Source of the DNA: Nitrospirota bacterium
GTDB lineage: Bacteria; Nitrospirota; Thermodesulfovibrionia; Thermodesulfovibrionales; UBA6898
Assembly (NCBI GenBank): GCA_021811105.1
Contig: JAJZPM010000006.1
Span: 54,021 to 118,020 of the forward strand
Reading direction: 5' to 3'
Length of the DNA: 64,000 nucleotides
The translations under genes were made by a program, and so were the position numbers. Every line of letters begins with the position of its first letter. Positions within the stretch are counted from its first letter, which is position 1. Positions 63,956 to 64,000 of this stretch are shown here, piece after piece. The notes beneath the pieces are model-generated. The model had not been told where the DNA came from. It saw nothing but the letters and a program-made list of their open reading frames with translations, and searched no databases.

Positions 63956-64000
63956 TTGAAACTGCTGAATGATTTGAAACTGCAATTTGAAAAGCAACTA
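63956..64000 (+). CDS. start of a gene cut by the window edge
   Basis: A TTG start preceded by GGGGGA opens a frame of 15 codons (MKLLNDLKLQFEKQL) that continues off the right edge. A TACAAT box lies at 63922-63927. Too little is visible to name it. Confidence 0.35.
   Translation, partial: MKLLNDLKLQFEKQL

Overview
The window most likely comes from a Gram-negative anaerobe or microaerophile of the Nitrospirota (Thermodesulfovibrionia-like). This is inferred from overall protein style: a DUF438/PAS protein, RNase J beside argD-argF, LolA, diderm envelope genes, many GGDEF/HD-GYP/PAS kinases, a sigma-54 activator, and moderately high GC coding DNA with frequent ATGA gene overlaps. No rRNA or tRNA was seen, so the taxonomy is not proven.

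Layout. 1-2.7 kb: end of a DUF438 protein, small hypotheticals, a glycerophosphodiesterase, a strip of pseudogene fragments and an Ala/Pro-rich lipoprotein. 2.8-11.7 kb: a three-gene operon that looks like plant starch phosphorylation in a bacterium: a glucan, water dikinase with an N-terminal starch-binding-like module, a phosphoglucan, water dikinase-like protein fused to a TIM barrel, and a TIM barrel fused to a GH13 amylase-type domain. 11.7-14.1 kb: a DksA-type regulator, an exported Tyr/Pro-rich protein and decayed toxin-antitoxin remains. 14.1-28.5 kb: housekeeping genes (argD, argF, RNase J, uppP, ftsK, lolA, tsaD) with an inserted signalling operon (AAA ATPase fused to an anti-sigma-type kinase, STAS, GAF-HD-GYP). 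28.7-40.1 kb: cyclic-di-GMP and hybrid-kinase genes, a Braun-lipoprotein-like gene between two L,D-transpeptidases, and an operon with a C11 protease and a transglutaminase-like protein.

40.1-54.9 kb is an accessory region. It holds a 23-repeat CRISPR array and a type I-D cas operon (cas3', cas10d, csc2, csc1, cas6, then cas1, cas2, cas4) with a HepT/MntA toxin-antitoxin pair between cas6 and cas1. Upstream are two decayed 5' fragments of another cas6-like gene on either side of an ORF6N gene. A 27-bp direct repeat brackets the CRISPR-cas block, and two 222-bp MITE copies lie outside it. The housekeeping genes scpB and a LysM/NlpC hydrolase sit between the cas block and the second MITE.

54.9-64 kb: fluoride exporter crcB with a DUF190 partner, a lytic transglycosylase, a lipoprotein, an MFS carrier, and a sensor kinase / response regulator / NtrC-type activator cluster. 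The last of these is followed by a good sigma-54 promoter with an upstream 9-bp inverted repeat driving another response regulator. Several genes (argD, uppP, tsaD, and probably the MFS and kinase genes) have a -10 box ending 5-7 nt before the start codon, suggesting leaderless transcripts.
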